Origin: CAZMXP01 sp964570285
GTDB lineage: Bacteria > Planctomycetota > PLA2
DNA length: 64,000 bases
Assembly: GCA_964570285.1 (NCBI GenBank)
Contig: CAZMXP010000004.1
Span: 1 to 64,000, forward strand
Reading direction: 5' to 3'
Part shown: positions 34,769-43,806 of the stretch, piece by piece
Position numbering within the stretch: the first letter of the stretch is position 1
How the letters are laid out: each line of letters begins with the position of its first letter
Notes under the pieces: generated by a model
What the model saw: the letters and a program-made list of their open reading frames with translations, nothing else
What the model was told of the DNA's origin: nothing
The model's database searches: none
Translations under genes and position numbers: made by a program

Positions 34769-36748
34769 CTAATCGCCCGCGGCGAGCTCGCGAGGGAGTT
34801 GCGCCAGGAACTCGGCCCACGGAAGCGAGTCGGCGAGCCCGAGCGCCTGCAGCGACCGCTGCCGGACCGCCCAGAGCAGGCGCTCCCGCGGGTACTTCTG
34901 CAGCTGCGCGACGCTCTCGCGGTACGCCGCGAGGTGGCGGCCGGCGCCGTGCAGCAGGTGGGCCGTCAGCACCGCCCGCGTGACCTCCGGCGACTGCGCG
35001 GCCCGCTCGCGCACCTCGTGGAGGCGCCCCTCGAGCTCCCCCCCCTTCGCCAGCGTGACCGTCGCGAACACGCCGGGCTCCTTCGCCTCGTCCGGCTGAT
35101 AGCCCCAGCGCACCGGGCCGCCCCCCTGCAGCACCGCGGCGACGGCGGGCGGCAGCGGAAGGCAGGTGATCGTGCGCTCGGGCGTGAAGCGCCGCTCCTC
35201 GATCAGCTCCTCCCCGCGGAGGAAGACGATCCGGCCCCTGGGCTCGTAGTCCGGGTGCGTGTCGATGCGGAGCCCGTCGAGATCCTCGGCCGAGACGCAC
35301 CCCCGCGGCCAGACGGGGAGGACCGTCCCGCCCCAGCTCCCGGAGTTGCGCTCGCGCTCGACGTCGAGGGCGAGAAGCTCGATGCCGAGTTCGCGCGCGA
35401 TCTCCGGCAGCGGCGCGTCGCTCTTGAGCAGAAGCACCGCGGTCAGCGTCCGCTCCTCGCGCGGCTCGAGGCTGAGCGTGCGCACGAGCATCGCGAAGCC
35501 CGGACGGTGCAGCGTGATCCGGTGCGTGCCCGCGTCGAGGCGCAGCAGCGCGGGCGTCTCGCCCGCGTCGATCCCGTTCACCTGGATGCGGGCGGTCGGC
35601 ACCGCGACGACGCGCAGCTCCGCGGGCCGCGTGCGCGCCCAGAGGGTCGCCCCCGCCACCAGCAGCAGCACGACCAGCGCGGGCAGGCGGTAGCGTTTCG
35701 ACCGGCGGAGCCCCTGCTGCCACGCCGGCGGGGCCCGTCCCGCGATGGCGTCCCCGGAGAGGAAGGCGCGCAGGTCGTCGCGCAGCGCCGCCGCGTCCGC
35801 GTAGCGCTGCTCCGGCCGCTTCTCGACGCACTTCATCACGATGTCGCCGAGCGCGCGCGGCACCTCGGGATCGACGTCGGCGAGCGGACGGGGGCGCGCC
35901 GTGAGGATCTTGCGCATCAGCGCGCGCGGATCGGGGGCGTCGAAGAGCGGCACGGCGCCGAGGAGCTCGTACATCGTCGCGCCGAGCCCGTAGACGTCGG
36001 AGCGGCCGTCGATGCGCGTGCCGTCGGCGAGGAGCTGCTCGGGACTCATGTAGCGCGGCGTGCCGAGCGCCTCGCCGCTCAGCGTGAGGCCGGGCATCTC
36101 GACGACGTGGGCGAGGCCGAAGTCGGCGAGCACGAGGCGCCCGTTGCCCGCGAAGATCAGGTTGCCGGGCTTCAGGTCCCGGTGGACGATGCCGCCGCCG
36201 TGCAGCGCGTGCAGCGCGTCCGCGACCCCCGCGAAGCCCTCGACGAGCCGCTCGAGGGGGGGCAGCCTGCCCTCGCGCGCGAGCACGTCGAGGCTCCTGC
36301 CCTGCAGCAGCTCCATCGCGCAGCAGGGGCGACCGTCGACGACCCCCGCCTCGTAGACCTCGACGATCGACGGGTGCTCGATGCGCGCGCAGGCGAGCGC
36401 CTCGCGCCGGAAGCGCTCCAGCGCCACCTCGTGCAGGTCGAGCCCCGTGCGGAGGATCTTCACCGCGACGGTGCGGGCGGTGCTGCGCTGGATCGCCTCG
36501 TAGACGACGCCGACCGCGCCGCGGCCGATCTCGCGCAGCAGCAGGTAGGGACCAAAGTGGCGCGGGAGCCTCCTGGCCCCCGCGCCCCCCCTCTTGCCCT
36601 CGTCGAGTTCCGACTCCATCGCGAGGATGCGCCGGAACTCCTCAAACTGTTCCCCCGCGCGTGCGCGGTACTCCTCTTCGCTGACCCCCTCGCCGAGCGC
36701 CCGCCGCCGGTGGAACTCGGCCAGCAGCCCCGCGAGCGCTTCGCTCAT
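34769..36748 (-). CDS. Transmembrane Ser/Thr protein kinase with PEGA domain (second of pair)
   Basis: 659 aa. The N-terminus (LLAEFHRRRALGEGVSEEEY) is the short region typical of planctomycete kinases. The kinase domain spans ~65-330: P-loop IGRGAVGVVYEA, VAVKIL lysine, catalytic IVHRDLKPGN, LADFGLA, YMSPEQ. A membrane helix (YRLPALVVLLLVAGATLWAR) leads to an external PEGA domain (RIQVNGIDAGETPALLRLDA) and a tail with a TPR-like end. All catalytic residues are intact, so it should be active. The start overlaps the first kinase stop by ATGA. Confidence 0.9.
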   Translation of the reverse strand: MSEALAGLLAEFHRRRALGEGVSEEEYRARAGEQFEEFRRILAMESELDEGKRGGAGARRLPRHFGPYLLLREIGRGAVGVVYEAIQRSTARTVAVKILRTGLDLHEVALERFRREALACARIEHPSIVEVYEAGVVDGRPCCAMELLQGRSLDVLAREGRLPPLERLVEGFAGVADALHALHGGGIVHRDLKPGNLIFAGNGRLVLADFGLAHVVEMPGLTLSGEALGTPRYMSPEQLLADGTRIDGRSDVYGLGATMYELLGAVPLFDAPDPRALMRKILTARPRPLADVDPEVPRALGDIVMKCVEKRPEQRYADAAALRDDLRAFLSGDAIAGRAPPAWQQGLRRSKRYRLPALVVLLLVAGATLWARTRPAELRVVAVPTARIQVNGIDAGETPALLRLDAGTHRITLHRPGFAMLVRTLSLEPREERTLTAVLLLKSDAPLPEIARELGIELLALDVERERNSGSWGGTVLPVWPRGCVSAEDLDGLRIDTHPDYEPRGRIVFLRGEELIEERRFTPERTITCLPLPPAVAAVLQGGGPVRWGYQPDEAKEPGVFATVTLAKGGELEGRLHEVRERAAQSPEVTRAVLTAHLLHGAGRHLAAYRESVAQLQKYPRERLLWAVRQRSLQALGLADSLPWAEFLAQLPRELAAGD

Positions 36749-38742
36749 CGGCCCGCCCGCTCGCGGCGGTCCTTGCGCGGCAGCGCGGCGGCCCGCCCCT
36801 GGAGGTCGTCCCATAGCGGCGACTCGGTGAGCTTCATCGCCCGCAGCGCCGCCTGCAGGATCGCGCAGGCGTGCTCGCTCCGCTCGACCTTGCCGAGGAT
36901 GTCGCGCGCCTCGTGCATCGCCGCGCAGTGCAGCCCCTTGTCGAGGTAGACCTGCGCCCGCATGTGCTGGAGCACGATCGGGGGCTGGTCCTTGAGCCGC
37001 TTCGCGATCGCCTCCATGCGGCGGTCGAGGTCGGGCTCGACCACCTCGAACTCGGTGACGGTCTTCTTGCCCTTGCCCGCGGGCACGAATCCCCAGCTCG
37101 CCCTGCTGCCCCGCTTGAGCGCCGCCTTCACCTCGGCCGGGATCTCCGCGACGGTCTCGAGCTTCTCGGGATCGAAGGGCGCGCTGTGGACCGTCGCGCC
37201 GCCCACGGTCCACTCCAGCGTGCCGGCGGCCTCGAAGGCGGGGCCGACGTCGATGCGGTAGCTGTGCAGGTCCTCGAGGCGCACCTCGCCGCGCGGGAAG
37301 AGCGGCAGCACGCCCGCGTCGTCCCCCGCGCCGCGGTGGCGCTCCATCTCGTCGAGGTTCGCCATCGCGAGCTCGAACCCCTTCGCGAGCTTCGCCAGCG
37401 CCTCGGGGTCGCTCGGGTTCTCGGCGATCAGGACGAGGTCGAGGGTGCGGCGCTGCCCCGCGTCGAGTTCGATCTCGCGGCTCTGCGGGCTGAAGCCGCC
37501 GGTGCGCAGCACGAGGGTGTGCTTGCCCGGCGGGAGTTCCAGCCGGAGCGGCGTCTCCCCCCTCTCCTCGCCGTCCACCGCGACCTGCGCCGGCGGGTAG
37601 GAGCCGACTTCGAGGGTCGCGGCGCGGCGGCCCCAGAGCAGCACCGCGACGAGGAGCGCCGCGGCGGCGGCGGTGAGCGGCATCCAGCGCGCGCGCAGCC
37701 TGCGCAACGCCCGGACCGCGCCCGAGATCGGCCGCCCCGACACCTCGCGACCCTCCGCGTAGGCGCGGAGGTCGTCGCGCATGTCGGCGGCGCTGCCGTA
37801 CCGGTCGCGGTTGCGCTTCTCGAGCGCCTTCATGACGATCGACTCGCAGTCGCTGTCGAGCGTCGGCGCGGCGTCGCGCAGCGAGGAGGGGCGCGAGTCG
37901 AGGATCATGCGCATCAGCTCGCGCAGGTCCGTGGCCCGGAAGACCGGCCGGCCCGCGAGCACCTCGTACATCGTCGCGCCGAGGCCGTAGACGTCGCTCC
38001 TGCCGTTGATCTCCTCGCGCTGGCCGAGGAGCTGCTCCGGGCTCATGTAGAGCGGGGTGCCGAGCGCCTCGCCGCTCTGGGTGAGCTGCTTGCTCGCCAC
38101 CGCGCGGGCGAGGCCGAAGTCGGCGAGCACCATGCGGCCGTCGGGCTCCACCATGATGTTGCCGGGCTTCACGTCGCGGTGGACGATGCCCTTCTCGTGC
38201 AGCGCGTGCAGCGCGTCGGCGATCCCCGCGAGCCCCTGGCAGAGCTCGCGCGGGGGCGGCAGCGCGCCGTCGCGGGCGAGCTGCGAGAGCGACCGGCCGT
38301 TCAGCTTCGTCATCGCGTAGAAGGGGCGGCCCTCGTTCTCCCCCGCCTCGTACACCTCGACGACGTGCGCGTGGCGCACCTGCGCGCACGCCACCGCCTC
38401 GCGCTTGAACCGCTCGATCGCGTCGGGGGTCGTGTCGAACCCGGTGCGCAGCACCTTCAGCGCGACGGTGCGGCCGAGCCCGCGCTGCAGCGCCTCGTAG
38501 ACGACGCCGAAGGCGCCCCGGCCGAGCTCGCGCAGCAGCGTGTAGCTCCCGAAGGGGCGCGGCAGCGGCGGCTCGGTGGAGAGCTCCATCACCGCGTCGA
38601 TCGCCGACTCCGCCGAGAGCAGGTCGAGGAAGTCGGGGTAGCTCTCCCCGGCGCGCTCGCGGTACTCCTCCGGTCCGGGCGTCTCGCCGCGGGCCCGGCG
38701 CTGGTGGAAGTCCTCGAGGAGGGTGCTGAGAAGGTCTGACAT
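36745..38742 (-). CDS. Transmembrane Ser/Thr protein kinase with PEGA domain (first of pair)
   Basis: 665 aa, paralogous to the next gene. N-terminal segment LLEDFHQRRARGETPGPEEY, kinase domain with LGRGAFGVVYEALQRGLGR, VALKVL, GIVHRDVKPGN, LADFGLARAV, YMSPEQLLGQ; membrane helix WMPLTAAAAALLVAVLLWG; PEGA domain AQVAVDGEERGETPLRLEL; then a periplasmic part with an FSPQ-type start and helical end. All kinase motifs are complete. The sigma factor gene lies 33 bp upstream, a common planctomycete pairing that suggests the kinase phosphorylates or gates that sigma factor; this is inference. Confidence 0.9.
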   Translation of the reverse strand: MSDLLSTLLEDFHQRRARGETPGPEEYRERAGESYPDFLDLLSAESAIDAVMELSTEPPLPRPFGSYTLLRELGRGAFGVVYEALQRGLGRTVALKVLRTGFDTTPDAIERFKREAVACAQVRHAHVVEVYEAGENEGRPFYAMTKLNGRSLSQLARDGALPPPRELCQGLAGIADALHALHEKGIVHRDVKPGNIMVEPDGRMVLADFGLARAVASKQLTQSGEALGTPLYMSPEQLLGQREEINGRSDVYGLGATMYEVLAGRPVFRATDLRELMRMILDSRPSSLRDAAPTLDSDCESIVMKALEKRNRDRYGSAADMRDDLRAYAEGREVSGRPISGAVRALRRLRARWMPLTAAAAALLVAVLLWGRRAATLEVGSYPPAQVAVDGEERGETPLRLELPPGKHTLVLRTGGFSPQSREIELDAGQRRTLDLVLIAENPSDPEALAKLAKGFELAMANLDEMERHRGAGDDAGVLPLFPRGEVRLEDLHSYRIDVGPAFEAAGTLEWTVGGATVHSAPFDPEKLETVAEIPAEVKAALKRGSRASWGFVPAGKGKKTVTEFEVVEPDLDRRMEAIAKRLKDQPPIVLQHMRAQVYLDKGLHCAAMHEARDILGKVERSEHACAILQAALRAMKLTESPLWDDLQGRAAALPRKDRRERAGR

Positions 38743-38775
38743 CGCCCCCTTAAGCGGAAGGCGGGGGCGGACGTT

Positions 38776-39318
38776 TCACGCCATCTCCTTTTTCAGCTCC
38801 GCGATCGCCCGGCAGTAGAGGATCCGGACCGCGTTCTCGCTCCGGTCCATGATCTTCGCGATCTCGGCGACGTCGCGCTCCTCGAAACGGCGCATCTGGA
38901 TCACCTGCCGGTGGGGCTCGCTCAGCCTCGCGAGGGCCTTCCGGAGCCTGTGGGAGAGCTCGCTCTTGATGGCTGCCGTGGACGGGCTGGCTTCGTCGAA
39001 GGGGAGGGGGTCCGGGGGCCGCCGCTTGATCGCCCCGAAGTGGTCGGCCAGGTCGCGGATGCGGTTCTCCGCGACCGTGAAGAGCCAGCGCTGGAACTCC
39101 TTCTCGGTGCGGTCGGCCACGGTCGAGAAGTCGCGGTGGACGGCGAGCAGGATCTCCTGCACGACGTCCTCCGGCTCGGTCTTCGCCCGGAGCTCGTCCG
39201 AGAGGCGCGCCGTCACCCAGAGGATCAGGCGCGGCCGCAGGCGTTCGAGCAGTTCGCCCTTCGCGGCGGCGTCGCCGTCCAGCGCGCCGCGGAGGATCTT
39301 GATCGTGGGGGCGTCCAC
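38776..39318 (-). CDS. ECF sigma factor of the Planctomycetaceae kinase-linked type
   Basis: 180 aa. Region 2 is EPEDVVQEILLAVHRDFSTV with FQRWLFTVAENRIRDLADHF; region 4 is LSEPHRQVIQMRRFEERDVA and EIAKIMDRSENAVRILYCRA. The family is the planctomycete-specific sigma-70 subgroup commonly located beside Ser/Thr kinases rather than an anti-sigma. GTG 39318 starts 2 nt from the stop of the upstream lipoprotein gene. It is in the operon DinB, S41, lipoprotein, sigma, kinase, kinase. Confidence 0.88.
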   Translation of the reverse strand: MDAPTIKILRGALDGDAAAKGELLERLRPRLILWVTARLSDELRAKTEPEDVVQEILLAVHRDFSTVADRTEKEFQRWLFTVAENRIRDLADHFGAIKRRPPDPLPFDEASPSTAAIKSELSHRLRKALARLSEPHRQVIQMRRFEERDVAEIAKIMDRSENAVRILYCRAIAELKKEMA

Positions 39319-39319
39319 G

Positions 39320-39628
39320 TCAGCGCGACTCCTCGTAGTCGCCCGCCATGGGCCGCTTGGAGGGGTCCTGCAGGTACTCGACCTGCCTCACCTTCACCTC
39401 GTCGAGAGGGCACATCTGCGCCGTGTACGAGCCGTTCTTCAGCTTCACCTGCTCGCGGGTGACGAGGTCGCGGAAGGTGAGAAAGCCGCCGGCCTCGCTG
39501 TGGATGCTCCGCTCGGTGTGCGCGTAGTAGACGCGCCCGTCGTCCGCGGTGACCCGGAGGTAGGGGGAGACGGGCCGGCTCGCGCAGGCCGCGAAGAGCG
39601 GGAGGAGCAGCGCGAGCACCCGGTGCAT
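39320..39628 (-). CDS. Small lipoprotein upstream of the sigma/kinase genes
   Basis: 102 aa. Signal peptide VLALLLPLFAACAS with a lipobox ending in AAC. The mature part is beta-strand-like (SPYLRVTADDGRVYYAHTER, FLTFRDLVTREQVKLKNGSY) and has an SH3-like feel. Function unknown; membership in the kinase/sigma operon suggests a sensor or accessory role. TAGAAT (39643-39638) lies 9 nt before ATG 39628 and overlaps the stop codon of the upstream peptidase gene, so an internal promoter is likely. Confidence 0.75.
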   Translation of the reverse strand: MHRVLALLLPLFAACASRPVSPYLRVTADDGRVYYAHTERSIHSEAGGFLTFRDLVTREQVKLKNGSYTAQMCPLDEVKVRQVEYLQDPSKRPMAGDYEESR

Positions 39629-39640
39629 GGAGGCGCGATT

Positions 39641-40870
39641 CTACCGGAGGAGCGCGGTCGCCCTGTCGACGGCCTCCCCGTCCAGACACTCGATGTCGGG
39701 GGGCACCCCCCTCCCCTCGATCGGCGTGCCGTCGGGCAGCAGGCGCCTCCACGTGGGAAGGAAGACGTCCGTGCCGTGGAGGATGGCGAAGGGCTGCGGG
39801 TTGCCGCTCGCCCCCCGGGTGGGCTGGCCGACCGTGGTCACGTTGTCGAGGGCGCGCATCATCAGCACAAACCCCTCCGCCGAACTGACCGTCCCGGGCC
39901 CCTGCAAGACGACCACCTTCCTCGGGTCGTGCCTCCCGGCGGGTTCGAGCACCTGCTCCACCGGGGGGTGGAAGCCGTGCAGCCCCGGCAGCGTCGGATC
40001 GCGCATCTGCACCTTCGCGTACGCCACCCTCCGCGAGGCGAATCGCGCGGCGATGCGCCCGGCCAACCGCTCGTCGCCGCCGCCGTTGCGCCGCACGTCG
40101 AGGATGAGCGCGGGACACTCCTTCAGCGCGTCGAGCCGCTCCTCGAACCCCTCCGCGGTGAAGTTGTCGATCTCGAGGTAGCCGACGGTGCCTAAGGGAG
40201 CCGGCGCGACCGGAGGTGCCCCGCCCGGGAAGGTCGGCGTGCGCCGCCCGCCCTCCCGGATCCACACATGGACGTCGCGGAGGGGCCGCAGGAACGGGAG
40301 CAGGCCCGCGTCCACCGGCAGGTCCTGGGGCCTCGGCTTGCCCGGGACGTCGAAGAACGGGTAGGTGAGTGCGACGTGCGTGCGCAGCGCCTCGTACGCC
40401 CCGTCGTCGAGCTTGTCCCCCGGGCTCACCGAGAAGCGCGGGCGTTCGAACCAGATCGTGCCCGGCATCGACAGGAAGAGGGCGAGCTGGAACGACGACG
40501 CCTCCTCCGGCGCGATCGCATGGATGAAGAGATCCACCTTCCCGCGATCCCCGCTCATCACCGCCGAGGGCACGAGCCTGCGCGGCTTGTCGAAGATCAG
40601 CAGCGCGTTGGCGTTGCGGAACCGTGCCCCCTCGGGCGCGATGCCGCGGCAGCGGGCCGCGACTCGGACGACGACGCGCTGCCCTCCCCGCACCGGGATC
40701 GTCCGCCCGACGAGGCGCCAGACCGTCGTCGCCGCGTCGCCCGAGAGCCGCAGTTCGCCCGCGTCGAGCGACACCTCCGACACCTTCTCCACGCCGGGCG
40801 CCCGCGCCCCCTCGGAGATCTCCCAGCCGTCGAGGGTGTCGAACGCGACGAGCAGCAGCAGCCAGCTCAT
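39641..40870 (-). CDS. Secreted S41-family (C-terminal processing) peptidase
   Basis: 409 aa. A short N-terminal signal (SWLLLLVAFDTLDG) leads to a beta-sandwich domain (~20-185), then the S41 peptidase. PALILDVRRNGGGDERLAGR is the substrate-tunnel signature; GPGTVSSAEGFVLMMRALDN holds the catalytic Ser; GQPTRGASGNPQPFAILHGT and GRGVPPDIECLDGEAVDRA close the domain. No PDZ domain is visible, so it resembles the tricorn/C-terminal-protease-like secreted forms. It overlaps the DinB gene by ATGA. Confidence 0.86.
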   Translation of the reverse strand: MSWLLLLVAFDTLDGWEISEGARAPGVEKVSEVSLDAGELRLSGDAATTVWRLVGRTIPVRGGQRVVVRVAARCRGIAPEGARFRNANALLIFDKPRRLVPSAVMSGDRGKVDLFIHAIAPEEASSFQLALFLSMPGTIWFERPRFSVSPGDKLDDGAYEALRTHVALTYPFFDVPGKPRPQDLPVDAGLLPFLRPLRDVHVWIREGGRRTPTFPGGAPPVAPAPLGTVGYLEIDNFTAEGFEERLDALKECPALILDVRRNGGGDERLAGRIAARFASRRVAYAKVQMRDPTLPGLHGFHPPVEQVLEPAGRHDPRKVVVLQGPGTVSSAEGFVLMMRALDNVTTVGQPTRGASGNPQPFAILHGTDVFLPTWRRLLPDGTPIEGRGVPPDIECLDGEAVDRATALLR

Positions 40871-41400
40871 GCCCGGTTGAGCTTCTCGTCGTCGTAGAAC
40901 GCGAGGCCGTGGCCCGCCCCCGCGCGCAGCTTGGCGATCCAGACGATCTGGCCCGTGTGCCACGAGAAGTGCTCGACGACGTGGTAGACCGCGGCGAGGC
41001 CCGTGGTCTGGAAGCCCTGGATCGAGAGGGGTTCCCCGAGACGGGCGGGATGCAGGTTCCCGATGACGCGCGCGGCTTCCGTGGCCGTCGCGCGCAGCGC
41101 GTCGAACGGCGCGCCCTCGCGCGCGTCGAACTCCGCCGCGCGGCGCCGCGCGACCTCCGCCCCCCCGAGCCCGCTCGATTGGGCGGGGGGGACTCCGCTG
41201 CGCTCCGCCCCCCCGAGCCCCCCCAGGATCCACTGCCGCACGTTGCCTTCGAGATGGAGGAGGAGGTTGCCGATACTGGTCATGTCCTCGCGCGGGCGCC
41301 ACCAGAGGTCGCCCGCGGGGAGGATCTCGAGCGCGCGGGCGAGGCGCGGCAGGTAGACGTCGCGGAGCTGTCGCGCGGATTCGTGCAGGAACGCATCCAT
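40867..41400 (-). CDS. DinB/DUF1572-family protein carrying a 48-bp repeat insertion
   Basis: 177 aa, four-helix DinB-like fold: YLPRLARALEILPAGDLWWR, SIGNLLLHLEGNVRQWIL with a metal-binding His, and YHVVEHFSWHTGQIVWIAKL with two further His. Many family members are metal-dependent thiol S-transferases. Between WIL and VARRRAAEFDA the protein has an additional GGAERSGVPPAQSSGLGGAE-type stretch encoded by the G7/C7 repeat unit (41167-41214), a place where relatives normally have a short loop. TACCGT 8 nt upstream of ATG 41400 suggests a leaderless start. Confidence 0.85.
   Translation of the reverse strand: MDAFLHESARQLRDVYLPRLARALEILPAGDLWWRPREDMTSIGNLLLHLEGNVRQWILGGLGGAERSGVPPAQSSGLGGAEVARRRAAEFDAREGAPFDALRATATEAARVIGNLHPARLGEPLSIQGFQTTGLAAVYHVVEHFSWHTGQIVWIAKLRAGAGHGLAFYDDEKLNRA
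41155..41214 (-). repeat. 48-bp G7/C7 hairpin unit plus partial second unit inside the DinB gene
   Basis: Read on the minus strand: G7 (41214-41208), 16 nt beginning CGGAGCG (41207-41192), C7 (41191-41185), 18-nt linker (41184-41167), then a new G7 followed by CGGAG. Lengths 7+16+7+18 equal those of the repeat at 1-96, and the spacer starts identically. Confidence 0.82.
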
Positions 41401-41408
41401 CGGACGCA

Positions 41409-41418
41409 ACGGTATCAT
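41409..41418. promoter_or_regulatory. Overlapping divergent -10 elements (DinB operon / PDZ protein)
   Basis: TACCGT on the minus strand (41414-41409) lies 8 nt from ATG 41400. TATCAT on the plus strand (41413-41418) lies 7 nt from GTG 41426 and overlaps ATG 41417. This suggests the plus-strand gene actually starts at GTG 41426. Confidence 0.4.
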
Positions 41419-42853
41419 GCCCCGCGTGCGCACCCTCGCCGCCGTGGTGATCGTCTGCTGCGCCGCCCGCGCGCAGGAGTGGCCCTTCGGCGGCAACCGC
41501 GACCTCTACAACCTCGGCCTGCTCGGAGGCAAGGCGTCGGATGCGGCCGCGCCGCCGCCCGCGCCCGAGGCGCCGACCGGCGGGCGGCGCAGCTTCAGCG
41601 TCGAGCGGCCGGCGAGCGACGACGGGCCCGAGCGGCTGCGCGTCGAGCTGCTCTTCCCCGAGGGGCCGCTGGAGAAGGCGGGCGTCGCGGTCGGCGACGA
41701 GATCGTGGGGGTCGAGGGGGCCAGCTTCGCGAAGGGTTCGCTCGCGGCGATCGCGAAGGCGCTCGGCAGGGAGAAGGTGACGCTGCTCGTGAAGCCGGCC
41801 GCGGGCGGCGCGACGCGGAAGGTGAAACTGCAGCTCCCGGGGGCGGGCGCGACCCACCGCGAGATCGCGACGGCGGCGCTCGGCTGGCTCGCGGGCAGGC
41901 AGCAGGAGGACGGCGGCTTTCCCGAGGCGCTCTCGGGCAAGAACGGGGCGGTCGTGGCGACGAGCATCGCGGGCCTCGCGTGGCTCGGGTCGGGGGCCCA
42001 TGGCGAGAACGTGGGCAGGGCCGCCGAATTCGTCATGGCGGCGGTGAAGGATCTCGACGCGGAGGCGGCGATGGGACCTGCCGGCGGCGCCAACTGGAGC
42101 CAGGTCAACTGGGGGCTCGCGCACGCGGCGATCTTCCTCGGGGAGTTGCATGCGAGGGAGCCGGCGCGCGGTGTCGCGGCCGCGCTGCACGGGATCGCCG
42201 CCGCGCTCGCGCGCAACCAGGAGCCGAGCGGCGGCTGGGCGCACGGCCCCGGCGGCCCCAACGCTCTCGGCTATGTCGAGCTGAACATCGTGACCGGGCT
42301 CGCGCTGATGGGGCTCGGCCTCGCGCAGCAGAGCGGGTATGCGATCCCGGAGGGCACGCTCGCGCGCGCGGAGGCCTACTTGCAGGGGAGCGGCGGAGGC
42401 GACGGCGGCGTCGGCTACTCGACGAGCCCCGGCCAGAAGGGGCAGGGCAACATCGGCCGGACTGCCGCGTCGTGGCTCGGGTATCTGGCGCTCGGGAAGA
42501 AGCGCGACCCGTGGTGCGCGAAGATGGGCAACTACGTGCGGCGCCACGCCGACCGCGTGCTCGACGGCCATGCGAGCCTGATGCAACACATCCTGCTCGC
42601 GGGAGTCGCCGCCGAGACGCAGGGCGGCGAGGCGAGGAAGACCTACTGGGCGACGATGGAGCGCGACCTCGTGCTCGCCCGGGCTCCCGACGGCTCGCTG
42701 CAGCCGCGACCGTGGGCCGAGAGCCTCTCGATGGGCAGCAACAGCGATGTCAGTTTCGGACAGGTGTGGACGACGGCGGCGTGGGCGATGGTGCTCGTCT
42801 CCGAGCGGGGCAAGAACGGCTTCCCGGGGTTCCCGGCGCTGACGGGGGGGTAG
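41417..42853 (+). CDS. Secreted PDZ-alpha/alpha-toroid (squalene cyclase-like) protein
   Basis: 478 aa with a signal peptide (TLAAVVIVCCAARAQ). A PDZ-like domain covers ~55-140 (LRVELLFPEGPLEKAGVAVG, DEIVGVEGASFAKGS). The C-terminal ~330 residues have repeating helical units of the terpenoid-cyclase/prenyltransferase toroid type (ATAALGWLAGRQQEDGGFPE, SWLGYLALGKKRDPWCAKMG, SFGQVWTTAAWAMVLVSERG). No cyclase DxDD motif is seen, so a binding or structural role is more likely than cyclisation. The start may be GTG 41426 if leaderless. Confidence 0.78.
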   Translation: MPRVRTLAAVVIVCCAARAQEWPFGGNRDLYNLGLLGGKASDAAAPPPAPEAPTGGRRSFSVERPASDDGPERLRVELLFPEGPLEKAGVAVGDEIVGVEGASFAKGSLAAIAKALGREKVTLLVKPAAGGATRKVKLQLPGAGATHREIATAALGWLAGRQQEDGGFPEALSGKNGAVVATSIAGLAWLGSGAHGENVGRAAEFVMAAVKDLDAEAAMGPAGGANWSQVNWGLAHAAIFLGELHAREPARGVAAALHGIAAALARNQEPSGGWAHGPGGPNALGYVELNIVTGLALMGLGLAQQSGYAIPEGTLARAEAYLQGSGGGDGGVGYSTSPGQKGQGNIGRTAASWLGYLALGKKRDPWCAKMGNYVRRHADRVLDGHASLMQHILLAGVAAETQGGEARKTYWATMERDLVLARAPDGSLQPRPWAESLSMGSNSDVSFGQVWTTAAWAMVLVSERGKNGFPGFPALTGG

Positions 42854-42897
42854 CGGGGGGGTTGTGCTGGCGCGCGATCCGGTGTAGACCCTCTGGC

Positions 42898-43692
42898 GTG
42901 GGTTTGCGGAGGATGGCGCTCTTGCTCCTGGTCGCGGCCTGCCGCGCGCCGATGGGCGGGGAACTGCGGGACCGGGACTTCGACGATGTCGTGGGCATGC
43001 TCGGGAGCGAGGACCCCGACGTGCGCGACGCGGCGGAGGAGGAACTCCTCGACCGCGCCCACCACCTCCTCGACGGCGGCGGCGTGCGCTTCGAACTCGC
43101 GCAATGGCTGGGGCGCACGCAGGACCCGGAGATCGCCGGCCGCCTGACCCGCATCCTCGGAGCCGCGGGCGTCGTCTTGGCCGGCCCGGGCGCGCGCGAG
43201 GGCCTGAAGTCGCTCTGGGACATCCTCGTGCGCCTGTCGGAGCTGATCGACGTGATCCACCGGCGCACGTCGGAGGCTTGGCGTCGCACGGTGGATGCGG
43301 AGGTCGCGAACCTCATCGGCCTCGTCGAACGCGAGTTCGGGCGGTCGCGCGCGGAGGCCGCGCGCCGGATGCTCGGGGATCTGGGCGACGCGCTGCGGGA
43401 GCTTCGCGAGAGGAACGCGCTGCTCGTCCCGTTCGGAGGCGGGACCGACATGTGGGTGGATCCCGAAGAGGTGCTCGACCGGCTCGGGAAGCTGATCGCG
43501 CGCATCCGGAAGATCCTGCGCGGGCACAACGACCTCGACCGCGACGGGATGGGGACCGACTGGGAACTCGAGCACGGCTTCGACCCCACCCGAGACGACT
43601 CGATGGAAGACCCCGACCGCGACGGCCGGAGCAATCTCGAGGAGTTCGACCTCGGCTCGAACCCCCGCCGGTTCACCCCCCGCACCGACTGA
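42898..43692 (+). CDS. Putative lipoprotein with HEAT-like helices and a calcium-binding C-terminus
   Basis: 264 aa. The signal MALLLLVAACRAP has a lipobox-like AAC. The body is helical (DPDVRDAAEEELLDRAHHLL, FELAQWLGRTQDPEIAGRLT). The end has thrombospondin type-3/dockerin-like repeats, DLDRDGMGTDWELEHGFDPT and DPDRDGRSNLEEFDLGSNPR, which bind calcium in known families. GTG 42898 follows TAGACC by 7 nt, pointing to a leaderless start; ATG 42913 is an alternative. Function unknown. Confidence 0.72.
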   Translation: MGLRRMALLLLVAACRAPMGGELRDRDFDDVVGMLGSEDPDVRDAAEEELLDRAHHLLDGGGVRFELAQWLGRTQDPEIAGRLTRILGAAGVVLAGPGAREGLKSLWDILVRLSELIDVIHRRTSEAWRRTVDAEVANLIGLVEREFGRSRAEAARRMLGDLGDALRELRERNALLVPFGGGTDMWVDPEEVLDRLGKLIARIRKILRGHNDLDRDGMGTDWELEHGFDPTRDDSMEDPDRDGRSNLEEFDLGSNPRRFTPRTD

Positions 43693-43765
43693 GGCCGCCG
43701 GCGGCCCCTCGCATCGCCTCCAACGGTTTCCCCCATCCCCCCCATCGCCCCCCCCGATCTAGCGG

Positions 43766-43794
43766 GTGATTGGGGTCAGACCCCATTCACCCGG
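43766..43794. repeat. REP-like palindrome (TGGGGTCAGACCCC)
   Basis: GGGTGATTGGGGTC, A, then GACCCCATTCACCC is a near-perfect palindrome with one mismatch. The same sequence in inverted orientation lies at 49905-49930. The TGGGGTCAGACCCC core is a widespread bacterial extragenic palindrome. Confidence 0.75.
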
Positions 43795-43806
43795 TAGACT
43801 CGGCGC
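43795..43806 (+). promoter_or_regulatory. Putative -10 of a leaderless transcript
   Basis: TAGACT (43795-43800) lies 6 nt before GTG 43807, immediately after the REP-like palindrome. Confidence 0.45.
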
